Below are positions 11,150 through 22,023 of a DNA stretch of 64,000 nucleotides, piece by piece. The notes beneath the pieces were generated by a model. It saw nothing but the letters and a program-made list of their open reading frames with translations, did no database searches and had not been told where the DNA came from. Each line of letters starts with the position of its first letter. Within the stretch, counting starts at the first letter, position 1. Made by a program: the position numbers and the translations under genes. The stretch spans positions 6,364,501-6,428,500 of the forward strand of contig NC_063159.1 of assembly GCF_020921035.1 (NCBI RefSeq), given 5' to 3'. Source of the stretch: Rhodamnia argentea. Its lineage: Eukaryota > Streptophyta > Magnoliopsida > Myrtales > Myrtaceae.

Positions 11150-11360
11150 CAATCTTAAAAAAAGTGAACCTAAGTGATCACTTTTTAAAAATTGGGGAAC
11201 TTAAGTGACCACTTTTCAAAAATTAAGGAACATAAGTGGTCCCTTTTCAAAAATTGAGAAACCTAAGTGGCTACTTTTAAAAAGATATGGTACTTAAGTG
11301 GCCACTTTGTGAAAGTTCAGTAACCTAAGTGGTCGATTTAACTAAATCTATGGCACTCAA
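11150..11360. repeat. Array of about 40-bp units inside the MULE
   Basis: At least five imperfect direct units of the type 'ACCTAAGTGGTCACTTTTCAAAAATT' follow each other. They resemble the subterminal units of the other MULE-like elements here (GATCACTTAAGTGCC) but are not at an outer end of this element. Confidence 0.7.
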
Positions 11361-11374
11361 ATGATCATTCGACG

Positions 11375-11760
11375 GCTCGTTGGAGCTCATTCCACCTTGA
11401 ACACCTTTACAAAAAAACCGAGGACGATGCTTCTGCTCTTGCTGCACATCATTTTGACATTGCATTTGCATCCTCAAAACTCACACAAAATTGTAACATC
11501 AATTCTTGCCATAAGAACAATATCCTGTTCATGTATGACATAATCATAGCATGGTTCCTCAACTACAAAAAAAAAAAAAAAAACCTGAGGAAGATGCTTC
11601 TGCTCTTGCTGCACATCATTTTGACATTGCATTTGCACCATTGCATTCCTGTGTTGGCATCCTCAAAACTTACACAGAATTGTAATTCTTGGTATAAGAG
11701 CAAATCACGTTCTTGTATGACATCATCATATCATTATTCCACAACTACGGCAGACTCAAA
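11375..11760. repeat. Tandem duplication of a 180-bp block in the MULE
   Basis: Both blocks contain GATGCTTCTGCTCTTGCTGC, CATCATTTTGACATTGCATT, CATCCTCAAAACT, AATTGTAA and GTATGACAT in the same order. The second block has about 25 extra bases (CATTGCATTCCTGTGTTGG-type) and is preceded by an A17 run. Confidence 0.8.
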
Positions 11761-12761
11761 AAAACCTTCTCTTTAGTAGGGTTACATATGCCTATAAATC
11801 AGAACAAACCCACCAACAACAATACCATAACAATCATTCGATAAATATCTTTTTGATTTTTCATCTTTGAAAATTTCTTCTTCTAGTGGTTCAGCAAATA
11901 TTGCGGACCTTTTATCTCTGCTTCCATTGAGTCCCCATCGTCTAACTCATCTGTTAATACATGTCGACCTTCACCTCATTTTTGAAGTAGCTCTAAGATA
12001 ACCTCCGTTGCTCGGTTTGAGAGTTTCAAGTCAACCCACCAACAAGAAAGTCAGTACACAATTTCATTTACGCTTGTTGCATTAGCGGGGCAAAGCACCG
12101 TAACATATTCCCTCAAAATCGAGCAAACAAATCCTAAATCCAAAACATGTTAACGCTAAAGACATCAAAAAATTTGATAAATCAGCAAAACAGAGATTAA
12201 GGACCTAAAATATCCACAATTGAAGTCTGCTCTATAATTGGCACATCCATGGAACCTTCTCCTAGGATTATCTCTCGTCCAAGCCATTCTTGTTGGACTT
12301 CGCAGCCCACAATGGCAAAAGTGTAGAGCTACATCTTGGCTTTGCTTGTGCACCCGAGAGCCACTTGCCCCGCTTCTGCTTCCCATCGTGACTTTGACGA
12401 TTTGATTTTGGGCAATTTGAAGATTTCGATTTCGTTGAGTTCGGCTTGGTAGGGTTAGGGTTCTTTAGATTCCTTTTGCGAGAATTTGATTTTCCCCCAT
12501 TTGTTGAAAGATCTCGGTAGGGTTAGGGTTCAAGTGATTTTGCCCCAAATTGTTGAAGCAATTGAATTATATCGTTCAATTTGAAGCGTGCGACGTCGTT
12601 TCCATTTTTATTTGCTAATTCAGCTTTTCGATAGTTTATGTGGGCTGGATTTACATTATTTTAATGCCACGTACGATTTTTTGGTGACCCAAATTGTCGA
12701 TGGCACTCAAGTGGACAATATTTAAGAGTTGTGGCACTCAGGTGATCGAAAAAAAAAATTG

Positions 12762-12826
12762 TAACACTCAAGTGATCGCCATACAAAAGTTATGGCACTT
12801 GTACTATACTTACCTCCTTTTCCATT
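12762..12826 (-). repeat. MULE right terminal inverted repeat and target duplication
   Basis: 12762-12816 is the inverted partner of the left end; 12817-12826 is the second copy of CTTTTCCATT. Confidence 0.88.
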
Positions 12827-12988
12827 TATCTTTTCACTTAGGATAGTGGACATTAATCTGCCAAAGCTTGTGGACTGTGATGTACTTTAGAGAAGTTTAA
12901 TCCATCTTTTATCATTCAATGTGACCCTCGGCAAACCTTTTTTTTTTTTTTTTTTTGGTGCTCTAATTTTACCTTGTAACATGGTTAG

Positions 12989-13758
12989 GCAATGCGGCCT
13001 CTGAAGGTAGAAGACGTGCAGGTTTTGCGGCCGAATTGCAGGACTCTAATGCTTCACATTACCTTTCAGCAATTCCTCTTTATCGCTGCGGCAAATACGC
13101 TAGCAACTACACCAAATTTGGAGAAGCTGGTTATAATTTTTAAGCCATATGATCCGTACTTGGTCTGTTCCCTAAACTCTAACTCGCAAGTTAAGATATT
13201 TGAAGGGATTCATAGGAATGTTACATCCAAAGTCTCTCCCTTCTTTTGCTCCGGAGGCTTCAAGACTGTCGCAGCCTATGTTTGAAATGCCACCTCTATA
13301 ATGCTCCAAGAAGTTTGACAATAGCCTCCTAAATTTTGGTGCGTGTGCAGCATATATCTGGCTTACACTCCTATATTCTTGATCACGAGAGGTACTGGCA
13401 TATAAAGAAGAAGTTCAAGCATTGGGCTCGGCATCTCAAGAATGTGGAGATTTTTGGATTTGAAGATTGTTTAAGATATGAATATGGGAAAGAAGTGTTC
13501 GCACTGGTAAAGTTTATTCTCGGACATGCATTTGTGCTAGAAAATATGGTCATCAAAGTTATGAATGGATCACGACATCGCGAGGTAGTCGATTCACACA
13601 AATTGCATGAAGTGGCCGAACGACTTCAATGTTATCACAGAGCTTCTAAGCATGCTGTAGTTACACTCAATTATCTGGAAGAAGAGCACGGAAAGCGGCC
13701 GAAGAAAGGAGTTAGAGTAACGAGAAAATGTATTCGCATTGGCGATAAGGATGCCTGA
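12989..13758 (+). pseudogene. F-box/LRR gene, 3' exon(s) with FBD-like domain
   Basis: The acceptor ATGGTTAG at 12988 opens an exon in the phase left by the donor at 5404: MRPLKVEDVQVLRPNCRTLML, then an LRR-like TPNLEKLVIIF. This frame stops at about 13284. From 13336 a second frame gives the FBD-type C-terminus: HLKNVEIFGFEDCLRYEYGK, then LVKFILGHAFVLENMVIKV, which matches the usual FBD core 'LK.V...GF.G...E..F..Y.L..A..LE.M.I'. The gap between the two pieces may hold a small intron (an acceptor-like GTGTGCAG at about 13350) or another lesion. Together with exon 1 this completes an F-box/LRR/FBD gene split by the MULE. Confidence 0.75.
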
Positions 13759-14351
13759 TTGGAATAGGAATTACTATAAGCTGTAACATCAACTAGCTTG
13801 GTCTGTTGCCGGTATTGTCTCCTTGGAAGTTTTTCAGCGTTTTAAAGCAAGTTCTGGGACAATAATTTGTTTCGCAATTGTTATTACAAGGTTGAGCAAC
13901 CTGTTGCCGTAGCTTTTCCTTCTGTAGCCCTCGATCCAGTGAGGAAATCCCTATTCAGATAAGTAAATGTAGCTCTAAGAATTCACAGCAAATCAATGAT
14001 AGGGTCATCCCCCATTGGGACTTTGTCATAAGTGTTGTTTTGACCAAATCTGTAGAGTTCTCTGCTTGGTCTTCTTGGATATTTTTGAAGAGACCATGCC
14101 CGATGAATGAATCTTGGATAAATATCCAACCAGGTCGGATTCCGTCAACGACTCAAACTTAATGAATTTCATATGCATGATGGCTAGTGTATTGATTTGT
14201 GGTGTACACTTGACGAATCACCTGCACGACGGAACTAAATAATAAAGTTGGATGTTACCGTAAATAATAAAGTTGGATTTTACCGCTCTCTCTTCTCGTA
14301 CTTTCTTTGCCGGTTTTAATCCCAACAGTGAAGTGCACCCTAATTAAAATA
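13759..14351. other. 3' flank of the F-box gene
   Basis: No gene seen. A short direct duplication of about 25 bases (AAATAATAAAGTTGGATKTTACCG) occurs twice around 14236-14285. Confidence 0.4.
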
Positions 14352-14729
14352 AGGGATAAGTGCACTGGAAGTCCTAAAACTTGTCAATAAAGTGCAATTG
14401 AGTTCTAAAACTTTCAAAAAAGTGCAATTAAGTGCTAAAACTTGTCACGAAAGTGCAATTGAGTCCTAAAATATCCAAAAAGAGCAATCAAGTCCTAAAA
14501 CTTGTCATAAAAGTATAATCAAGTTCTAAAACTGTCAAAAAGCGCAATCAATAGAAGAACTTGATTGGATCAATTTGACAAGTTTTATAACTTGATTGCA
14601 CTTTTTAAAAGTTTTAGAATTTAATTACACTTTTACGATAAGCTTTGGGATTTAATTGCACATTTTGAAGATTTTAGGATTCAATTGCCATTTCTTAGCA
14701 AGTTTTCGTACTTCTAATTGACTCACTTG
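14352..14729. mobile_element. Snap-back MITE made of about 30-bp units
   Basis: The left half has six direct units of the form AAGTGCAATTGAGTCCTAAAA; the right half has the same units inverted (TTTTAGAATTTAATTACACTT and so on), meeting near 14565. The outer ends are inverted partners (AGTGCACTGGAAGTCC against AGTCAATTAGAAGTAC). One strand could fold into a single long hairpin. No coding capacity, and no clear target duplication. Confidence 0.6.
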
Positions 14730-14775
14730 CGGAAAAACCAAAGCTTTAGGCAACACCACATGTTGCCTTCAGCCG

Positions 14776-16430
14776 ATGATGACGCAAACGGGTGGTTCCA
14801 TCTTCCTCCTTCGAACTCGAATCGGAATCTCCGGCGTGTCCTCGCGTCCCTTTCTCTGTTTTGCTCATCCTTCTAGTTTCAATTTCCGGTTCCGCGCTCG
14901 CAGGTTTTGTTCGATCTGCAAGCCGAATTTGCGCTACCCGATCCAGCTCCTGAATTACGTGAGTAGAAGCTGCGGAGCGGGTGGCGGGTTGAGGAGGCGC
15001 TGATTATGCCTTGTGTTACTTCGGTGGAATGATGACGATGAACCCTTTGCGATCGGATTGATTGGGCAGCTGCATTCGTTAGGGATTGCAGAAAATATTT
15101 GTTTTTGCGGAATATTTCCTTGAATTGCCTTTTTGTCGGTCAAAGGGGGTAGATTTGGTTTTGTCCTTCCTGGGTAGAATCTTGAAACTTGGTTTTGAAA
15201 TCGACGTGGTGACATTGAACACCCTAATTGCCGGTGTCTTGATTGATGGTAGAATTGATCAAGCATTGAGGTTTCTCGAGGACATGCGACGAAACGGCTC
15301 CAAACCTAATGAGACCATGTATGCAGTCACCGCGCAAGGCTTGTGTAGGGCGGTTTAACACCGGATTAGCCATTGAATTGATAAGGATCAATTCCTTAAC
15401 ATACAAGACGGTAATAGATAGTCTTTGCAAGGAGGGATTGATCACAAAGACGTTGAGACTCCACTAGAGTATGAGGCCGAGAGGCATCAGTCACAACTGT
15501 TGTTAGTTATAACAGCTTGATCCACATTATGTGCAATGGTAGGCCAGATGGAAGATGCCCTTGTATTGTTGAAAGAGATGCCAAGTAGAGGCATCCATCC
15601 TGACAAATTCACTTGTAACTCGTTGGTTCATTGTTTAAGCAACCTAGGCCAGTGGAAACATGCGATAGAATTGTCGAAGGTTATGATTAAGGCGGGCATT
15701 GAGCTGGACATTGTTACTCATACCTTTGTCATTCAAGGAGCGCGCACTTGCGGCCATTTGATGGGGCTCGAAGACTGCTGAGTCATATGGTGCAAAGCAG
15801 AGTAATGCTGAATGTTCGAACGTTCACTATTCTAGGGGATGCACATTGTAAAAAGGAAAGCAAAGGCCATAGTCAACTAGGTGATTCATTGGGTTATTGT
15901 TTGCAAAATAGAATGAACGATGCTGTGGAAGTGTTTAATTTGATGGTTGAAAGAGGCTGCTCACCTGATGTTATTAGTATAACACGTTGATTAATGGATA
16001 TTGCAAAACAAAACGAGTTGACAAGTCAAAGATGCTCTTCCGAGAAATGCTTCAGAGGGGCTTGATTCCTGACGCCGCCTCATATAGCGCTCTCGCAAAA
16101 GGATTTTGTCGAGTTCGGAACCTTCAAGTTGCGGAAGAGCTAATTAAAGAGATGCAATCTTGTCATCTGCGTTTAAATTGTTATACCTTCAATGCTCTCT
16201 TGGATGGCATGTGTAAAATACAACAGATTGACAAGGCCATGACGTCGCTTCAACGTATGGAAGATGTGAAATTAGTCCCAGATATTGAGACTTACAGTAC
16301 CATAATAAATGGCCTGTGCAATGCTGGAAAGCTCAAAGATGCAATGGAACTGTTTAATTGTTTGCAAGCTTGAGGCTTACAACCTGATGTCTGAACAGCT
16401 TACCAGTGCAATGGTTGGAATTGGGTTTTC
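14776..16430 (+). pseudogene. RFL-type PPR gene, copy A (broken)
   Basis: Start ATG at 14776 gives an N-terminus rich in Ser and Arg with few acids, as for a mitochondrial transit peptide. P-class PPR repeats follow in several frames: VVTLNTLIAGVLIDGRIDQA, then MVGQMEDALVLLKEMPSRGI, then AASYSALAKGFCRVRNLQVA, then YTFNALLDGMCKIQQIDKA, then VPDIETYSTIINGLCNAGKL. The fit is to the restorer-of-fertility-like clade, proteins that bind mitochondrial transcripts. Compared with copies B and C, about 65 bases encoding the first repeat are missing at about 15044, where the flanks share TGC. Stops and frameshifts occur near 15000, 15355, 15780, 15990 and 16372. The C-terminal repeats after 16372 are deleted. 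Confidence 0.85.
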
Positions 16431-16593
16431 TGTAGATTGATTGACAATGGAGTAAAGGATTCAGTATCTCACCCTGAATAGAGTTTCTTCCTTTTCTGGT
16501 CAAACTCTCAATTGTTCTCTGAAATCTAGCCATTTTTCCATCAAAAATGTAATGAAATGATCGTCTGAGCCAGGTTGACGACACATTTTCTTT

Positions 16594-16647
16594 GACTGAA
16601 GGACACCTCAAGTGCCGATATTAACGTACAACGCTTATTTGATGCCA

Positions 16648-16693
<46 letters not shown>

Positions 16694-17478
16694 CTCACTT
16701 AAGTGTCCATTTTTTTAAAAGGCTATTTCAATGCCAATTCCAGTGAGTTTTGCTGGAAATCTTATGTAGCATCCACGCAGCTCACCAAAGGATCCCAACA
16801 GCAATAAAAAAGCTACAAATTAATAAAAAAAAAATCACGTAATATTAAAATATTAAAAAATAAGTTAAAAAACTATAAATAAATAAAAACTAAAAAGGAA
16901 GTTGCAGCGGTCGCTCCACCCCATCATCGCCGACAATGGCCAGCCGGGGTGGGCTGAGGGGGTCGCCGGGCGGTGAGGTCGGCCTCGTCATGGGTCTACG
17001 AGGCCTCGGTCCAGCCAAGGCTAGGCCTCACCAACCTTGGCGAGGGCTCGGCATCCCCCCTCGACCAATCCCCACCCTTGCTAGCCATTACCAGCGATGG
17101 TGGAGCGGCGGCATTGAGGGTTGTGCAAACTGTCGCCACTGCCAACAATTCATTTTTTTTTTTACTTTTTTTTAGCTTATTGTTCTGTTTAATTTTAATT
17201 TTAAAAAAATTAACTTATTTTTAAGCTTAAAAGCCCACATGGATGACACGTGGACTCCACGTGGCCTTATTTTTTAAAAAAAAAATTGGCACGTAATGTT
17301 AAAAAATTAAAAATAAATGATACATAATTAGTTGGCCGGAATTTCTCGCCATTGATACTAAAGCGATTGTTTTTTCTCTGATTTGGTACCTAAGTGAGCC
17401 TAAAAAAAAAAATATTGGCACTAAAGTGAGCGTCATACATGCATACACAAATATTGACACTTGAGGTGTCCTTCTGCC
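16594..17478. mobile_element. Non-autonomous MULE-like element downstream of copy A
   Basis: Ends: left GACTGAAGGACACCTCAAG, right in reverse GGCAGAAGGACACCTCAAG. Perfect 10-bp duplication CATTTTCTTT at 16584-16593 and 17479-17488. Copy C of the PPR array has the unoccupied homologous site near 39490 (GACGACACATCTTCC...). The core at 16900-17140 is GC-rich; (TA)n lies at about 16650-16690. Open frames in the core (16936-17224) have no recognisable domain. Confidence 0.9.
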
Positions 17479-17488
17479 CATTTTCTTT

Positions 17489-18076
17489 CATACATCATCA
17501 CACAGAGTCTCATGTCCATCAACCCGGCTGTTTTAAGTCTGCCATACTTGGAGTCTTTCTTCATTGCGTGGCTTTGGGAGGCGTGGAAGCAAGGTGAACT
17601 TTTCTACTCATTACACCTAAGTTTTGTACTCATTGATTAGTGCATCTGGGGCCTAGCATTCATCAAACAATAGAAATTTGCACACAAATGATAAAGCTGT
17701 ATCAGGTTGTACTTGAACTAAGCAGATGTTAATAGCACTAACTCTAGGATTGTAATGAAGTTTTGCAATTCAGAAATTCTTTTTGCATCCAATATCATGG
17801 AAATTGTGGAAGACTCAGCGTGGAAATGATTATACTAAGGAATGTTCCGAGTATATCTGCCCTTTGAAGTGCTTCTATTGCTAGCATGTGTATGAGCTTT
17901 TGAGAAGTTTTGGCTCGTGGATTACTATTACCTAATATTGATTCAAATAGAAAGCAAAAATGATTTCTATAGTCCCCAATGTGCGATGATATTCTTGGAT
18001 CTTTAGGCTTTAATTCGTCCTATGTTCCTTGAACTAATTCTAAATGTGGAATGTAGCCCCCTTTGCTGATCAAACA
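17489..18076 (+). other. Paralogous 3' flank of PPR copy A
   Basis: This aligns by eye with copy C from about 39500 to 39900 (the same AGTCTTTCTTCAT, GCATGGAAG, TCTAGGATTGTA, CAATTCAGAAATTCTTTTTGCATCC phrases). No gene is apparent. Confidence 0.65.
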
Positions 18077-18597
18077 AGGGTGAAATGTCACGTCAAGTCC
18101 CTAAACTATGGCGAAATACGCAACCGAGTCCCTAAATTTTCAATTTAGTCCTTCAACTTCACATAAAAAGTCAAATCAGTTCTTTGGTACTATTCACAAT
18201 TCTTCATAATTATGAGATTGCCCAGATTTTCAAATATCTTTCATTTCAATTAATTTCCCAAATCAAAAAAAAAAAAAAAAACATGATATGTTTTGTTACT
18301 TCTTTACCTTTTTGGTCTTCATAAATATTATGATAGCATCGCTCGAGTATATTTGTTTTATCTCATAATCTCTATAATAGTAAAATCTCCTTTAGAGTCG
18401 TATCGCATGGGTTTTCCTGCTATGTTTAGTCTAAGTGTTCTCATAAGAATATCTAGATACGATGTTAATTTGTCTATAGGCACTTGTAGTTATATTAAAA
18501 TTAAATCTGGTTCCTAATTTTTAAATACAATTTCAAGCTTTGGTGCTTTTCGTGTTTTCTTAAACAAATTCAGTTAAATCTATATATTTTGTTTTTG

Positions 18598-21500
18598 AGC
18601 TAAAATACACTACAAGTGCCAAAATTTATGTGCAGCGTTCATTTTAATGTCAAAAATTTCAAAACAATCACTTAAATGCCAAACTTTTTCTAAAAACGCT
18701 CACTTTAGTGCCAACTCCCGTACGTTGCGACCTAAAAATTAATTTAGGTTAATGGATTATTAGGTTAATTAGATGAATTAACTAACCTAATACGGACTCT
18801 CCCAAGCCCTACCAATTCGCAACTTAGGTTTGATTTTTAATTTAGGAGCCGCCACTAATCTTTTTTGGTAGGTAGATTAGATACCTAAATAAAGTACGGG
18901 AGAATACTTTATTTTCTGCCAACCGGAGATTTAGGGTTCGAGGACTTGATTATGTTAATTTTTAATTAACACCCTTTCGGTACCAAATTTCATGAAAATG
19001 CCTTTTCCCGATTAATGATTTGTGATTTTGATTTCCATTTTTTTTTATTTTCGGATTTTTTTTTTTTTTTTTTTTTTTTTGGATTTTCCATTTTTTTATT
19101 TTTTCAAATTTTTGAATTGAACCAAATGAATTTGAACAAAATTAAACAAAAATGCCCATAATATACCTTTAAATCCAATTTTCCGATAAATCTTCCCATT
19201 CCCGAAGATCCGGGCTAGAGCAAGATTTTATTCGCTACATTCTCGGGGATTCGAGCTAGTATGCGGATAGTGGTATAAGATATCAACGTCCCTTCTCGCC
19301 AAAGGGCAGAATACGAAATCTTATACTAAATTGCCATCCCACCCCATAAGATCATGGTTAAGGCTTGCAATTTAATATTCCGAAGGGTCGGGCACAAGGG
19401 AGCATATATTATAGGCAATTTTGTTTTAAAATGTTCAAATATTTATTGAATTTTCGAAAAATCCTTAGGGGATTCCGGAATTTTCAAGGAAATAAGCTCC
19501 TATCCACAAAGGATTGATATCTTTTAATTCAAGAAAAGTTATCTCTCGAGATCTGAAATCTTTTAGATAATTCCTCGATATATTCAGAATTCCCAACCGA
19601 GATATAGATCTTATCCGATATGCTTAGTATTTGGAAAAGATTTCAAATTCGGATATAAGATAATCCGAATATTCCAAAAGGCATATGCAATCTTTTCAAG
19701 ATAACGTTCGGGATTTAGATTTACTCGAAAACCAAGTCATGAGATATATCTAAAATCCAACAAATATATCTAAAAGTCGCATTCAAAGATATGTACTTTA
19801 TCCACAAGATTTGCTCAAAATTTTAATTAACTCAAGTTTAGACAAGAGGAATCATTGTAGATAATCGAGCAACTCAAACAAGTTCAGATTATGAAAAACA
19901 AGATAATCTTGATATAAAAAAATTAGAACTTTAACTTATCTTGAGATTGGCTTTCCAAAATTCGAACTTGGATCGTCGAGAAGCTTGCGGATACGGTGGA
20001 CGATGACTTTTGCGGACAAAAGAGTGTTCACAATGGCTCTTGGCGCGGATTCATGTCAATGGCTTAGTGTCGAACAACCCAGATTCTGTGCGCGTCCTCC
20101 TCTTCTTTTCGGTAAGGCCCGACAGCAAGGGCAACAGCTTGGGCGACCTTCAGTAGTCCGCAGATTTATGCGGCCGGCAAAATTGGGCACCACTAACTGT
20201 TGACCTCGTTGAATTTTCTAGCTGGACCTTGGCGAAACCTGCAGAAAGATTAAAAGTGCACCGGTTTAATTCAGGAATTGTTGGACCGTTTGACCATTCC
20301 AACGCTGACCAGGGGACTCATGGACGTGTTGATGGGACTACGAGACACCTGCCAAAGAGAATAAGAATGGAGAACAAAATAATAGGGAAATTGTATTGAT
20401 GTAATGAACGATCCCTTATTTCATTCTTTTCTTCTATCTTTGGTTGTCGTTTCCTCACCAAATTGTGGAGCTTCCTTTTTGTCTTTAGCTATATATCATG
20501 CATGAAAAATGCAAGAACATATGCGTGAGTTTGCACATGGAAAAGGCTTCAAAGTGTCTTCAGTTTTGCTCAGTCAACATTAATTTGACCACGACCACAA
20601 CATAGGGACGAAGTAGAACCATAAATATAAAACGAAATAGTTTAATAGGAGGAAAAAAAAAAAACAATAACCCGGCTCTGTTGCAACGAGATGCTGGATG
20701 GCGATCAGGCGCATGCGAATGTTGACGACAAGGTGTCTCGCGATGGCTTTTAGTAAAATAGACTCAGATGTGGTTTACGTGGCCACAGATAGCGACGATT
20801 TACCTTCGCGGCTGAATTTCCTGTAATTGTCTGGAAGGTGCAGACCTGCCAAAAAAAAAATAGAAGAAAACGAGCCTGCAGTAAAGAAAACGACAAGGAC
20901 GGGATAGGGACTTCCTTTCCTCTTGCGTGTCTCAATCCTTCTTTGTGTCTCTTTGATAGATGTTCATGATGGCCTATCTTCTCCTTTTGGCCGATTGTAC
21001 ATGGTGGAGATGCAATATGCTTGAAGCCCATCGTGGCTTGATGGTATTCTCGGTGATGAACAACCACAACTCGTCGGTGATTGGATATGGCCAAAGAAAA
21101 TCTGGAAACATCTGCAAGGAATTAATTAGATGTGGCTGAGTCCCAAGAACAATCAAAGCAAAATTGAGGTTGAAGAGGCAGCCAAGATTGTTGCAGATTG
21201 TTGAGACTGCAAGTGTTGAAACTCAAGAACAGGCGTGCTGTGGAAGCTCTGCCACTTCCTGCTCTTGCTCGTAGAACTCTCAATGCTTCCCCCCTTCAAC
21301 CCTAGGCATAACACTTGTATTTATAGATAAAAGTGTTCCAAATCAAGTGCCTAAAGTTTCTTAATTTTTGTAAAATAAACCCCGGCTCAAAATATAACTT
21401 GAATTAAGTCCCGAAGGGTGTAATTGCACAAATTGATCCTTGAATGAGCTGAAAATTTTGGCCTAGCCCTATAGATGGGCTAGTCGAGTTTTTCATGTCA

Positions 21501-22023
21501 ATTGTGAGCTTAATTAGGCTTTTTCCAAATAATTAGCATTTTAAATAAAGCCTTTTTTCTAAAATATAAGCTCCAAAATAGTTTTAAATTTTCGGCACAT
21601 ATGTCCATGAATTACTAAAAAATTTGCCCATTAGTTTAAGTCCAAATCGCCCGACAAATTAAGCTCAATCTCGCACCGCCGATCCAGATAAATGCCGATG
21701 CAATGCATGAATGAAAAATGACTTAATTATTTTTGTCTAGAACTAAAAGATTAGCTCTAATTTTCTATGCAAAAATGAATGAAAAGTTTAGTCAAAATTT
21801 AGGTGTCAACAGCTCCGATTTGAACCGACGTGGCTTGCCAGAGTTGGCACTGAAATGAGCATTTTTCAAAATATTTGGCACTTAAGTGATCGTTTTGAAA
21901 TTTTTGACAATGAAGTAATCGTTTTTAAAAAAAAAAAGTTGGCACTTAAATGATCGTTTTAAAAGTTTTGGCACTAAAGTGATCACCGTACAAAAGTTTT
22001 GACACTTATAGTATACTTAAGCC
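18598..22023. mobile_element. Non-autonomous MULE-like element with a large internal insertion
   Basis: Left end (AGCTAAAATACACTACAAG) and right end in reverse (GGCTTAAGTATACTATAAG) are inverted partners, followed by subterminal units with CACTTAAATGCC/GGCACTTAAATG. Flanks TTTGTTTTTG (18588-18597) and TTTGTTTTGT (22024-22033) look like a 9-10 bp duplication with one extra T. The arms are about 120 and 200 bp; the interior is the insertion at 18719-21811. The smaller element at 31532-31973 belongs to the same family and lacks this insertion. Confidence 0.7.
18719..21811 (-). mobile_element. Large LTR-like insertion (about 3.1 kb), probably a solo LTR
   Basis: Read on the minus strand it starts TGTTGACACCTAAATTTTG and ends TTTTTAGGTCGCAACGTACG. 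Relative to the uninterrupted family member at 31675 (GCCAACTCCAATTTGAGC), the insertion sits exactly within ACTCC...ATTTGA, with ACTCC and GCTCC as possible target-duplication remnants. No retroviral protein is seen in six frames; open frames at 19985-20203 and 20750-21156 carry no known domain. Long LTRs of this size are known in Tat/Ogre-type gypsy elements, but membership is inferred. The CA end is not canonical. Confidence 0.45.

Larger units (their letters stand above)
5451..12816 (+). mobile_element. Mutator-like element (MULE), 7.37 kb, with transposase gene
   Basis: The left end (from 5451, GGGGTAAGTACAGTACAAG) and the right end (to 12816, reverse complement GAGGTAAGTATAGTACAAG) are inverted repeats that agree at nearly every position for about 50 bases, and more loosely to about 250 bases (matching words such as TACGTGG and AACGACGYCGCA). 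They are flanked by the perfect 10-bp duplication CTTTTCCATT. Inside, on the plus strand, is a decayed MuDR-type transposase gene (6660-9100), followed by two tandem exon copies, a solo LTR (9763-10232) and two tandem 180-bp blocks. The element lies in the intron of the F-box gene, in the same orientation. Many stops in the transposase show it cannot now encode its own movement, yet the ends look usable. Confidence 0.9.

Noticed and set aside
11150-11360. Regularly spaced repeats that could suggest a CRISPR array
   Set aside because: Units are imperfect, without unique spacers, and lie in a plant transposon; CRISPR does not apply.
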